Assembly (NCBI GenBank): GCA_963556195.1
Contig: OY744531.1
Coordinates: 107,300,620-107,364,619, forward strand
DNA: 64,000 bases
Reading direction: 5' to 3'
From: Sepiola atlantica
Lineage: Eukaryota > Mollusca > Cephalopoda > Sepiida > Sepiolidae
Part shown: positions 56,429 through 59,039 of the stretch, one piece after another
How the letters are laid out: the number at the start of each line of letters is the position of its first letter
Numbering within the stretch: position 1 is the stretch's first letter
The notes under the pieces: model-generated
The model's input: only the letters and a program-made list of their open reading frames with translations
Database searches by the model: none
What the model was told of the DNA's origin: nothing
Translations under genes and position numbers: made by a program

Positions 56429-56846
56429 TAATTTGTCCTGTCACCACTTAAAAAAAAACACAGACAAAACAAGTTGCTAACCACTTCAATATATCCAGAC
56501 AATTAAGAGGTTAGGTTCAGCACAAGTAATTTTGTTGGATAGTTTTTTTACTTGGTTTAAATTATTTTAATTAAGTCATAACGTTTATTTTTTTATACTG
56601 AAATTTTCTTATTTTAGGGGTGGATGGGGGATCCACCCCTAAAATAAGAACACTAAACAGTTCATTAAAAAAAATACTTTAACTAAAAAAAAATTTTTTT
56701 TTAAGTGTTAAGCAAACACGTGACGGAACTAAAAACATTCAAAAACTTTTCAAAGTAAAAACATTGAAAGAAACAAAACCAAAAAAAAAGAAGCAAAATA
56801 CCTTCGCTGGGAAAGGATCTTCCGTAGTTTCTTCTGTATCTGACAT
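2024..56846 (-). CDS. ADA: Adenosine deaminase (ADA1 type), 7 of its exons, 3' end outside window
   Basis: ADA hydrolyses adenosine and deoxyadenosine to inosine and deoxyinosine in purine salvage, in the cytosol. Coding exons run from high to low coordinates: 56846-56802, 21196-21135, 12621-12499, 11466-11225, 7665-7544, 3870-3799, 2193-2024. Joined, they give 836 nt (278 residues plus two bases). Visible active-site residues are the zinc ligands His19 and His21 in HVHLDG, His210 and the catalytic Glu213 in HAGE, and His234 in GHGYH. The 24-residue spacing from His210 to His234 equals that in human ADA. The later SLNTDDP-type motif with the last zinc ligand must lie below base 1. There is no signal peptide or ADGF N-terminal domain, so this is ADA1 rather than secreted ADA2. 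Intron sizes in order are 35605, 8513, 1032, 3559, 3673 and 1605 bp, then more than 2023 bp. One difference from human is AGAE (residues 181-184) where mammals have AGDE. The gene looks intact. Confidence 0.93.
2296..2560. repeat. 55-bp tandem repeat, about 5 copies
   Basis: Copies begin at 2296, 2351, 2406, 2461 and 2516 with exact 55-bp spacing. Each contains AATGGACTGCTAAATTGACA. The array lies in ADA intron 6. Confidence 0.95.
2655..2945 (+). repeat. Interspersed repeat family copy 1, left part
   Basis: This segment and 3500-3710 together match the uninterrupted copy at 10035-10505. Shared words include CACTCGAGGATAA-type and TTCCACAG sequences here, and GAGACTAGCAAC followed by TCTCTTCTGTGAGAAA in the right part. 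The GA microsatellite at 2940-3470 sits inside this copy. Orientation is arbitrary. I cannot classify the family; it has no evident coding sequence. Confidence 0.6.
2940..3470. repeat. Large (GA)n/(GACAGA)n microsatellite
   Basis: About 530 bp of GA with interspersed GACA and GAAA steps. Long Arg/Glu-rich frames on one strand and Ser/Leu-rich frames on the other are products of the two-base period, not genes. Confidence 0.97.
3500..3710 (+). repeat. Interspersed repeat family copy 1, right part
   Basis: Continuation of the repeat beginning at 2655, matching 10330-10505. It contains an AGAGA pentanucleotide run at about 3609-3650 that is absent from the other copy. Confidence 0.6.
3799..3870 (-). 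CDS. ADA: ADA coding exon 6
   Basis: This 72-bp, phase 0-0 exon has acceptor CTCTTCCAG and donor GTAAGT. It encodes residues 199-222, including zinc ligand His210 and the proton-shuttling Glu213 in HAGEVG. The length equals human ADA exon 7 (72 bp). Confidence 0.95.
4030..4320. repeat. ATT-rich minisatellite, about 24-27 bp units
   Basis: About 11 imperfect copies of a unit GAAAATTATT(A/G)TTATTATTTGAAC. The unit is close to a multiple of three, so it yields an Asn/Tyr-rich frame on both strands. Those frames have no conserved start or context, and I reject them as genes. Confidence 0.9.
5045..5930. repeat. Cluster of direct and inverted copies of one repeat
   Basis: A segment of about 240 bp at about 5050-5270 recurs in direct orientation at about 5670-5900. 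Its first half also appears inverted at about 5430-5540. The marker is TCTGAGGATGAGGGATTCCC and its reverse complement. Each direct copy ends with ACCGC(T/C)(G/A)GTGTCACCTAAC. An (AT)n tract occupies 5327-5374. Unclassified interspersed repeat with no coding sequence. Confidence 0.7.
6337..6838. repeat. Direct repeat pair of about 120-140 bp around an (AT)n tract
   Basis: The sequence from TATCAAGTCTGTTTGCAGAC (about 6349) to CCTTCTATAA (about 6471) recurs at about 6727-6837 with some divergence and one deletion. An (AT)n microsatellite (6668-6716) separates them. It may be two insertions of one repeat or a local duplication. Confidence 0.7.
6839..7470. other. Non-coding interval, GC-richer first half
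   Basis: 6839-7110 is GC-richer and looks like part of a short interspersed repeat that starts in the preceding duplicated segment. I cannot assign it. 7110-7470 is AT-rich intron with nothing I recognise. Confidence 0.35.
7544..7665 (-). CDS. ADA: ADA coding exon 5
   Basis: This 122-bp exon has acceptor ATACCAG and donor GTAAAA. It completes Glu158 across the splice and encodes residues 159-198, ending in phase 0. It includes VVGIDIAGAE, equivalent to the adenosine-contacting glycine region of ADA. Human exon 6 is 128 bp, so this is two codons shorter. Confidence 0.93.
7925..8700 (+). pseudogene. Non-LTR retrotransposon (RTE/APE type) C-terminal fragment
   Basis: Frames at about 8040-8354 and 8290-8664 carry the typical downstream part of an APE-type LINE reverse transcriptase polyprotein. 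Visible pieces are an FCYLGD motif, then LYGSETW, then a tail of the form RLQRNKRAMIRWIC and RMRWLSHV. A frameshift near 8310-8340 separates the two parts, and upstream endonuclease and RT domains are missing. It ends near a GAA-type tail (8732-8756). It is a dead fragment in ADA intron 4. The exact clade is uncertain. Confidence 0.75.
8934..9005 (-). mobile_element. Helitron 3'-end fragment, minus strand
   Basis: The segment ACTAGTGGAAATTCCACAG and about 50 bp after it match 61727-61800 almost base for base, except for a deletion of the CGGGACCC spacer. The match marks the 3' end of the same Helitron-like family. The rest of the element is not recognisable. Confidence 0.5.
9241..9420. repeat. 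20-bp tandem repeat, 9 exact-length copies
   Basis: Nine copies of TGACATTGTATTATTTTATT with one substitution (9362, G to A). It lies in ADA intron 4. Confidence 0.97.
9690..10020. repeat. 31-bp minisatellite, about 10 copies
   Basis: Repeated unit TTCTTTAAATGTTTTTTCTG plus TTGTTTTCTGC, with length changes in the T run. Non-coding. Confidence 0.95.
10035..10505 (+). repeat. Interspersed repeat family copy 2
   Basis: Uninterrupted copy of the family seen at 2655-2945 plus 3500-3710. Shared order is the CTCGAGGATAA region, TTCCACAG, GAGACTAGCAACCTCTCTTC, then GAAGTCGGTTTTGT. About 470 bp. No terminal repeats are evident to me. Class unknown. Confidence 0.6.
10505..10615. repeat. TTCGAAGTTCATTTTT short tandem repeat
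   Basis: About six imperfect copies of TTCGAAGTT(C/A)ATTTTT(TTT). A (TA)n tract follows at 10757-10797 with a short GA run after it. Confidence 0.9.
11225..11466 (-). CDS. ADA: ADA coding exon 4
   Basis: This 242-bp exon has acceptor ATTTGCAG and donor GTGAGT. It encodes residues 78-157 plus flanking split codons (Arg77, Glu158). It contains YYAEVRMAPHIL, the ADA strand that lines the active-site barrel, and ends in CCMRDQP. It corresponds to human exons 4 and 5 (144+116 bp) without the intron between them, and is six residues shorter. Confidence 0.95.
11661..11880. repeat. 22-bp tandem repeat, 10 copies
   Basis: Ten copies of ATATTTTAGCAAATATTTTTGA at exact 22-bp spacing, with one T-to-A change. 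It lies in ADA intron 3. Confidence 0.97.
11953..12325. repeat. Foldback: inverted arms of about 76 bp, 220-bp loop
   Basis: Left arm 11953-12030 and right arm 12250-12325 are reverse complements with few mismatches. The core is TTCTCATCTTGGATGTTATT to CGGCCGATGTAAC. It lies inside ADA intron 3. Confidence 0.85.
12420..12490. repeat. A-rich (AAAAC)n tract beside ADA exon 3
   Basis: About 70 bases of A runs broken by single C. On the ADA strand this puts a U/G-rich run immediately downstream of the exon 3 donor (12498). Confidence 0.9.
12499..12621 (-). CDS. ADA: ADA coding exon 3
   Basis: This 123-bp exon has acceptor CTATTAG and donor GTCAGT. It encodes residues 37-76 with split Lys36 and Arg77. 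It contains DAFDYFMPII, matching the conserved F-DYYMP region of ADA. The length is identical to human ADA exon 3. Confidence 0.95.
12640..13600. other. ADA intron 2, AT-rich, with small repeats
   Basis: There is no coding sequence. 12913-12990 has three copies of a 26-bp unit (TTTGATTGGATAATAATAGA...). 13012-13100 has scattered CCCTAACCC telomere-like words. 13130-13370 is ATTATAAAT-rich. A segment with CAGACAGTAA and CATGCCAGTCTTTATGACTA occurs twice (about 13098-13138 and 13385-13425). Confidence 0.6.
13612..14403. repeat. 13-bp satellite ATCATATG(T/C)TGCT, about 61 copies
   Basis: The unit differs only at one T/C position plus a rare ATGATATG variant (13750 and 13984). Since 13 is not a multiple of three, all three forward frames are open through the array and give one 13-residue period. 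These 200-330 codon frames are repeat artefacts. The rare variant recurs at 234 bp (18 units) within the same order of T/C types, which indicates a block duplication. Confidence 0.97.
14655..15160. other. G-run and GC-richer non-coding block
   Basis: A run of about 13 G at 14666-14678 is followed by about 230 bp of GC-richer sequence (14690-14910), then AT-rich intron. Short frames exist on both strands without recognisable homology. The composition suggests an inserted repeat. Confidence 0.35.
15165..15440 (-). repeat. Dispersed repeat, inverted relative to 19745-20375
   Basis: The end of this segment (AGAAGAGCACCCGTCACGGA, AACAGTTTTGCACC) and its interior (TTAGTTTAGGAGTGAATCCTG) are found as reverse complements in 19745-20375. 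The copy here is shorter, so it is internally deleted. No coding sequence. Class unknown. Confidence 0.7.
15545..15658 (-). mobile_element. U2-snRNA-headed SINE, 5' fragment
   Basis: On the minus strand the sequence has GGCCTTTTGG, a small change, GAGATCAAAGTGTAG and TATCTGTTCCGAT. This is the same U2-derived head as in the two longer copies (26801-27139 and 51754-52089). It is followed by GTCTTGGCCTTCAG, which the 26.8-kb copy shares. The 3' body is missing. Confidence 0.7.
15700..16700 (-). pseudogene. Non-LTR retrotransposon (RTE/APE type) with internal deletion
   Basis: 16694-16275 reads as part of an APE endonuclease (RVSERIISMKL, then SEDVKDEFYD, a pattern typical of RTE-type endonucleases). 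It continues past stops to VKIEVDYLLVRK near 16260 and TQHKPVICN near 16190. 16144-15830 then encodes a PHD-like Cys/His segment (C-x2-C ... WVHKKCSEI ... C-x2-C). After a frameshift comes FCYLGDTIGAQSG near 15810. The RT domain that should lie between endonuclease and PHD-like part is absent. Related to the fragment at 7925-8700. Confidence 0.75.
16740..16886. repeat. 21-bp tandem repeat, 7 copies
   Basis: Seven copies of ATCAAT(C/T)CATCTTCTCTTAAG at exact 21-bp spacing. The period is a multiple of three, so both strands show short periodic frames. It lies beside or within the 5' side of the LINE remnant. Confidence 0.97.
16890..17690. other. Non-coding interval, GC-richer middle
   Basis: 17140-17420 is GC-richer and could be part of an old insertion. 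A run of about 16 G/A lies at 17596-17612. Short overlapping frames on both strands lack recognisable homology. Confidence 0.35.
17690..18150 (+). pseudogene. CR1/Jockey-like LINE 3' fragment
   Basis: Reading on the plus strand, RAFRFLG (about 17733), then after a frameshift LQPLSHRCRVASLCLFYKYF (about 17789-17845), then SHPFTV and KFKCNVNK match the common C-terminal tail of CR1/Jockey-type LINE polyproteins. G-rich insertions and frame changes break it. Only the extreme 3' end of an element is present. Confidence 0.7.
18674..19527. mobile_element. Foldback element with terminal inverted repeats of about 120-130 bp
   Basis: Left arm 18674-18803 and right arm 19411-19527 are inverted copies. 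The innermost 23 bp, including CTTGTAAGATTAAAATTTAA, are perfect. The outer ends are G-rich with TTAGGG repeats. The interior (about 18880-19340) holds three copies of a unit of about 160 bp marked by CATCCATTSAATTT, CTGGTT and CCCCCAGGG. A small perfect palindrome GTCCCCCGAT...ATCGGGGGAC sits just inside the left arm (18823-18851). No transposase is seen. It could be a non-autonomous DNA transposon. Confidence 0.7.
19745..20375 (+). repeat. Dispersed repeat, longer copy
   Basis: Its ends match, in reverse orientation, the segment at 15165-15440: CAGGATTCACTCCTAAACTAA near 19810 (20-base core), and GGTGCAAAACTGTTCTGTT followed by GAGACGGGTATTCTTCTTG near the 3' end. About 630 bp. No coding sequence recognised. 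Confidence 0.65.
20380..21130. other. ADA intron 2, nothing recognised
   Basis: AT-rich. It holds an (AAAAATA)n tract at about 20464-20515 and a GA microsatellite at about 20900-20915. No coding or RNA gene seen. Confidence 0.5.
21135..21196 (-). CDS. ADA: ADA coding exon 2
   Basis: This 62-bp exon has acceptor TATTTAAAG and donor GTAAGT. It encodes residues 16-35 plus the first two bases of Lys36. It carries the signature VELHVHLDGAIRP with zinc ligands His19 and His21. The size equals human ADA exon 2 (62 bp). Exon 1 lies 35.6 kb away across the satellite array. Confidence 0.95.
21319..24640 (+). pseudogene. Decayed Jockey-like LINE interrupted by a satellite
   Basis: 21319-21540 is an open stretch whose LRNGNVLVEV resembles LINE ORF1 (gag-like) proteins. 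About 21720-21825 reads LWNQATAIPMPKLGRDF, then DDPSNDRPTALTSC, an RT motif with its usual P-IPKPGKD/YRPI-LTS form. 21925-22060 reads FDMRKAYGLTWKYSI and, after a stop, LKGRRPFF, the RT motif A region. After the 44-bp satellite (22190-23655), 24369-24516 reads HSYLLKGEEPPFYVGRHAP then ITVEQILVNYIDFNE, the usual C-terminal Cys/His tail with its cysteine replaced. Many stops and frameshifts; inactive. Confidence 0.75.
22190..23655. repeat. 44-bp satellite, about 33 copies, inside the LINE
   Basis: The unit is two related half-units: TAGCACTTCAATATGTTAC (19 bp) and TAGCACTTCAATATGTTACAAAA plus two bases (25 bp). Variant types (AAAATG, AAAAAG, GTAAC) recur in order. The array begins where recognisable RT sequence stops and ends before the LINE C-terminal part. 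Confidence 0.95.
24815..25065. repeat. About 30-bp GC-rich minisatellite, about 8 copies
   Basis: Imperfect copies of GTGCTTCTRCAGTATAGGAC followed by a variable CCRAGCCCC-type spacer. Confidence 0.9.
25066..25341 (+). mobile_element. Helitron-like 3' end
   Basis: The segment ends GGGCAACGCCGGGTACCCC then TGCTAG|T, with CTAG at 25338-25341 followed by T. The GC-rich sequence before it can form the terminal hairpin. The opposite strand of a similar end occurs at 57851. A 30-bp word around CGGCGTTGTCCGGGAGAAAA occurs twice (about 25070 and 25250). I could not place the 5' TC end. Confidence 0.4.
25452..26240. repeat. Foldback with 91-bp arms and flanking (AT)n
   Basis: Left arm 25616-25706 and right arm 26124-26214 are nearly perfect inverted copies, with markers ATAAAATAAGGTGTCAATCA and CTTGAACTTTGAATTCTAAT. 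The loop is about 417 bp. (AT)n tracts lie at 25452-25517, outside the left arm, and 26210-26240, overlapping the end of the right arm. Confidence 0.9.
26245..26640. other. Intron 1 sequence, nothing recognised
   Basis: AT-rich with a short GA run at 26428-26442. No coding sequence supported. Confidence 0.45.
26640..27410 (-). pseudogene. Ty3/Gypsy integrase remnant, split by a SINE
   Basis: On the minus strand 27400-27140 reads PERVITDNDSPFSS, AIFKQFTKEWGFNHRTLSP and GFPQSNGFVEH, then KSAIKKA. This is the integrase core of Gypsy-type pol, with the second catalytic Asp in TDND and the catalytic Glu in VEH. After the inserted SINE (26801-27139) the frame resumes as VSNRDTNLVLLCLRSTP, the normal continuation. 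Stops occur (for example just after VEHCV). No LTRs or other pol domains are seen. Inactive fragment in ADA intron 1. Confidence 0.75.
26801..27139 (+). mobile_element. U2-snRNA-headed SINE nested in Gypsy integrase
   Basis: It starts TTGGCTAAGATCAAAGTGTA then GTATCTGTTCCGAT, matching the 5' domain of U2 snRNA, including the GTAGTA branch-site recognition sequence. A body of about 290 bp follows (marks: GAGGTCCACCCTCCC, GGCGCCCCTACCGGGGAATG, CATCTTACTTGTGGGAGTA, AACTCCTGGAGAGGAG) with tail GTAAATCAATACTC. The nine bases TGTCGCCTT occur just before (26792-26800) and just after (27140-27148). The interrupted integrase frame is restored if the insert and one copy are removed, which supports a target-site duplication. 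Confidence 0.82.
27413..27616. repeat. Small inverted repeat, 36-bp arms
   Basis: Left arm 27413-27449 and right arm 27581-27616 (core GTATTCATATCTCCGAGGC and its complement), loop about 130 bp. Confidence 0.75.
27620..28855. other. T-rich intron 1 sequence, no gene recognised
   Basis: Strongly T-rich on the plus strand with TTTTATTTTTATTT-type low complexity (28150-28340). I see no domain, splice-flanked exon or RNA gene. Confidence 0.5.
28860..29540. repeat. Foldback with arms of about 146 bp, flanked by (AT)n(GT)n
   Basis: Left arm 28924-29070 and right arm 29278-29424 are inverted copies with few differences (core CGTATTAACGAACGTCTTCA). A (TA)n(GT)n tract (28866-28924) borders the left arm. 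Its inverse (TA)n(CA)n (29478-29540) lies 54 bp beyond the right arm, so the microsatellite also belongs to the symmetric structure. The loop is about 207 bp. Confidence 0.92.
29760..50737. repeat. Satellite array, 112 units of 191/182 bp (20.9 kb)
   Basis: Counting from the word TAAATTC, unit starts run from 29760 to 50699, plus a partial unit to about 50737. There are 62 units of 191 bp, 48 of 182, one of 178 and one of 183, which sums exactly to 20939 bp. Subfamily A (191 bp) has TTATGAC and AAAATGACC. Subfamily B (182 bp) has TTACGAC, AAAATAACC and lacks nine bases in the CCAA-rich linker. Each unit contains GTCTCATAATTGAGAC (6-bp stem, 4-base loop) and AACCCGAAAAGGGTT inside a GGCAT/ATGCC pair. 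No frame of 60 codons exists within it. It lies wholly inside ADA intron 1. Confidence 0.98.
50740..51735. other. Intron 1 sequence, nothing recognised
   Basis: Mostly AT-rich unique-looking sequence with a poly-C run (about 50980-50991). The minus-strand frame at 50612-50827 runs out of the satellite and is not a gene. Confidence 0.5.
51754..52089 (-). mobile_element. U2-snRNA-headed SINE with 16-bp target-site duplication
   Basis: On the minus strand it begins with a T run then TTCTTGGCCTTTTGGCTAAG, ATCAAAGTGTAGTATCTGTT and CCGATGG, about the first 46 nt of U2 snRNA. The same body as the copy at 26801-27139 follows, ending GAGGAGTAAATAATACA. The 16 bases GGATCTGGTTACTTGT flank it exactly at 51738-51753 and 52090-52105. 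Compared with the other copy it lacks the GTCTTGGCCTTCAG segment after the head and carries about 40 extra bases (GTCAGAGTGCTCACCGC...) in the body. It has no coding sequence, so it depends on a LINE in trans. Confidence 0.9.
52147..52372. repeat. Foldback, arms of about 85-90 bp, 50-bp loop
   Basis: Left arm 52147-52230 and right arm 52281-52372 are inverted copies (cores TTAGGAATCAAACAA and AAAAAGATTTATTGAAAT). It lies just downstream of the SINE. Confidence 0.88.
52380..53225. other. Intron 1 sequence with homopolymer runs
   Basis: It contains A-, T- and G-runs, a (CAA)n run near 52675-52695 and telomere-like TTAGGGTT/CCCTAACCC words at 52838-52940. No gene seen. Confidence 0.5.
53230..53785 (+). 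pseudogene. CR1/Jockey-like LINE 3' end with duplicated terminal sequence
   Basis: 53340-53700 encodes, across frame breaks, IYKSD, then MEYCCHIRAGESPSHLRVLD, KVQKHICNLI and LSHRRDVASLSL. This is the conserved C-terminal tail of CR1/Jockey-type LINEs, with the later part (NRRLVEL-like, frameshifted) also visible. A segment of about 50 bp beginning CTCCTTACATCAAGTGGCTT occurs just before (53252-53300) and just after (53730-53778), where the LINE 3' end is expected. This suggests two successive 3'-end insertions of one family. Inactive. Confidence 0.75.
53955..54383. repeat. Foldback, arms of about 130-150 bp, third copy nearby
   Basis: Left arm 53955-54107 and right arm 54254-54383 are inverted copies with about 146 bp between them. 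Markers are GCTTCTGCAGTTTCACAA, TTACGTGGTAGCTGAAAA and AATTACG. A third copy in the left-arm direction lies at about 54775-54870. Confidence 0.88.
54991..55528. repeat. Foldback, arms of about 120-135 bp, 283-bp loop
   Basis: Left arm 54991-55110 and right arm 55394-55528 are inverted copies (ATCGATCCTGAACCAGTTTT and GACGACAATTTTGA). The arms are CpG-rich compared with surroundings. The loop holds a direct repeat (AATATTTATTTGATAACAGT at about 55180 and 55299) and a TTAGGG word. A 63-codon minus-strand frame in the right arm is not supported as a gene. Confidence 0.9.
55901..56310. repeat. Foldback, arms of about 90-98 bp, 223-bp loop
   Basis: Left arm 55901-55998 and right arm 56222-56310 are inverted copies (GAAATTTATTTGTTTTCATT and GTGTAAGGGG). 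An (AT)n tract follows at about 56360-56425. The structure ends about 490 bp from ADA exon 1. Confidence 0.88.
56802..56846 (-). CDS. ADA: ADA coding exon 1
   Basis: ATG at 56846-56844 begins MSDTEETTEDPFPAK (45 nt, phase 0), with donor GTATTT after 56802. The start is chosen because it is the only ATG that joins in frame to the HVHLDG exon at a consensus donor and gives an ADA1-like N-terminus of 18 residues before the first zinc ligand (14 in human). The context AAAATG is acceptable. The 5' UTR continues upstream for an unknown length. This short exon has no homology of its own, so it is less certain than the others. Confidence 0.75.
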
Positions 56847-57130
56847 TTTAAAGAATAACTCCACGCACAACAACGATCTGGCGTTCGGCTCCCGTGTTTA
56901 TGTTGTGTGTGTCAACAGTTAAAAGAGAAATGGAAGTTGGTGTTTAGGTTTTGTGTTCTGTCGCAAAATATGGGCGTCGGTGGAGGCGGCGACGGCGGCG
57001 CTGAACGTCTGGGAGTAGAAAGAGAGAGAGAGAGAGATGGCTAGGGGCGGGTCAGTTCCCGAAATTGTCAAAATCTAAACATGCGTCACAAATGCACTCT
57101 ACTAGGGGAAGTGCGCGCGCGACGACCAAC
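56847..57130 (-). promoter_or_regulatory. Presumed ADA 5' UTR and promoter region
   Basis: This stretch is richer in G+C and CpG than the rest of the window (GGCGGCGACGGCGGCG at about 56983-56998, GCGCGCGCGACG at about 57112) and lies directly upstream of the ADA ATG. A GA run (57020-57036) and a TGCGTCA word (about 57082) are present. The transcription start cannot be read from sequence. The call rests on position and composition. Confidence 0.5.
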
Positions 57131-57139
57131 AACCGACCC

Positions 57140-57848
57140 AACTAAAATAAAAAGAAGTATTCGTTTTCAGTATATAATTAGGAAGATATGTTCGCTCCTC
57201 TCTGTCTGTCTTCTAGAAAGATTTAATTTGAGAAAGAAAGAAAGAAGAAAAAATTAGTAGTTTTGCTTTTTTGGGGGGACGGCGTTTAATGCTTAATAAT
57301 TACTGTTTTATTTGTTTTGTTTTTTAAGAAACCAGGATTTCAAAGATCGAATAAGCTTCTACAATTTTTTTTTTCTACAGCCACTTTTTAAACGTTAGTT
57401 TTTCTTTTTTCTTTGCAAAAAAAAAACTTTCAAATAGTTCCTTTTCTCTCCCCCCCCCAAAAAAATATTTGTTTATCACTGATAATCATCGCATATCACT
57501 TAAGTTGAACATCAAATTAAAACAAAAAAAACATCCGTCAAACTTATGCAATCACCCCCCCCTCACCCCCCACCACCACCTTTTACAACTCAGTTGTTCA
57601 TTTTTTCTTGAATGGAGACAATGGAACTCTGACGTTGTATGTTGTAATTAATTATTGTAACAAATTGGCCGTGTGAACTTCAATTTCAAGGATTCTTCTT
57701 CGGGTCGCAGAGTTGAAATAATTTACGACGGGGACATACAACAGAAAATACATTTTATTCTTGGTAACAAGAGATTTTAGAAATATGTTTTTGTATTTTT
57801 TCCTGTCATGTTGGCGTCCATTGTGAGTTTGCGTTTATTTTTAGAACT
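57140..57848. other. Upstream of ADA, nothing recognised
   Basis: Low-complexity runs (A, C, T) and short random frames. No exon, RNA gene or element identified. Confidence 0.5.
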
Positions 57849-57850
57849 TA

Positions 57851-58354
57851 TCAGCTGTATCTACCCGGCGTTGCCCGGGGTTCAGTTAATGTTGATTTAA
57901 TAATATATGAGGCATAGCCAACTAATTTAGAGCCAGAAAGTAAAATTTCACGGTGCTTATCCAGAAACACGGAGATATTCGAAAAAAAAAAAAAAAAAAA
58001 AAATGAAGAATATGTTTGATGTACGTACCTTTCACGGGATGAATATATCGTATATCAAAAATCACGTGAATTAATCAAGTAGTTTTTATTTTATAAATAA
58101 AGATTAAATTTTAACGATAAACGAATGACGGGGAAATACAGCCGCCATTACGGCATCTTCAATGGATATTCAAGGAAGATACCCCCCCCTCTGGAATATG
58201 CTGTAATGGCGGCCGTATTTCTCCATCATTCGTTTATCGGTAAAATTTAATTTTTATTTATAAAATAAAAACTACTTGATAAATTTACGTGATTTTTTGG
58301 TATAGGATATATTCATCCCGTGACATGTACGTACATCAAACAGATATTCCTCAG
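57851..58354 (-). mobile_element. Helitron-like 3' end joined to a long palindrome
   Basis: On the minus strand, 57888-57851 reads CCCCGGGCAACGCCGGGTAG, ATACAG and CTGA followed by T, which fits a Helitron terminal hairpin plus CTRR end. Next to it, left arm 58004-58156 and right arm 58198-58354 form an inverted repeat of about 150 bp with a 41-bp loop (cores ACGGGATGAATATATC, AGTAGTTTTTATTTTATAAA and CGCCATTAC). Whether the palindrome belongs to the Helitron-like element is inferred only from adjacency. Confidence 0.6.
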
Positions 58355-58594
58355 TTTTTTTGTTTTTTTCCTTAAAAAAACCTGAATCTTACAAACATTT
58401 ATTTTTAAATTCCTTTGTCTGGTAGTTACAGGATCATATATTGTTCTGTTGCCACAGGCTTAGGGTTAGGGTTAAAATTCAAGAAGTAGATTGGTGATGT
58501 CAGTAATCACAAAGCTCCAAATTAATGAACTTCGTAAATTGGGAATTTCAAGTTTGCTTGTCCATGGCATTTTAGTTTCTCACTATTAGCGCTA

Positions 58595-58722
58595 GAGAGA
58601 GAGAAAGAGAAAGAGAGAGAGAGATAGGGAGAAAGAGAGAGAGAGAGAAAAAGAAAGAGAGAGAGAGAGTAAGAGAGAGAAAGAGAGAGAGAGAGAAAGA
58701 AAGAGAGAGAAAGAGAGAGAGA
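58595..58722. repeat. (GA)n microsatellite
   Basis: About 128 bp of GA with GAAA interruptions. It produces Ser/Leu-rich frames on the minus strand that are not genes. Confidence 0.95.
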
Positions 58723-59039
58723 GTTGGGTTTAATGTAATCTCGGTTATTATTGAAACTGGAATTATTGAGATGCTTGCATCTGTGTCTTCGATGAACTTT
58801 ATTTTGTTTGCTCCAAATTGTGCATTAATTTCTAAAAGCAACAAACTGGGCGTAACAACAGTATGAGCTCTTTTCGAAGTGATGAAACAATAACAAAAGA
58901 ATTGTGAATGATGGATGCAATGATACCTTGATGGGATTGACTGACAGGATTGACAACATTAATCTAAAAAGCAAACCTAATCGATACTCATTCTAATTAT
59001 CCCTTTTTTATTATTTATTTTACTTCAATTAGTTCAAGG

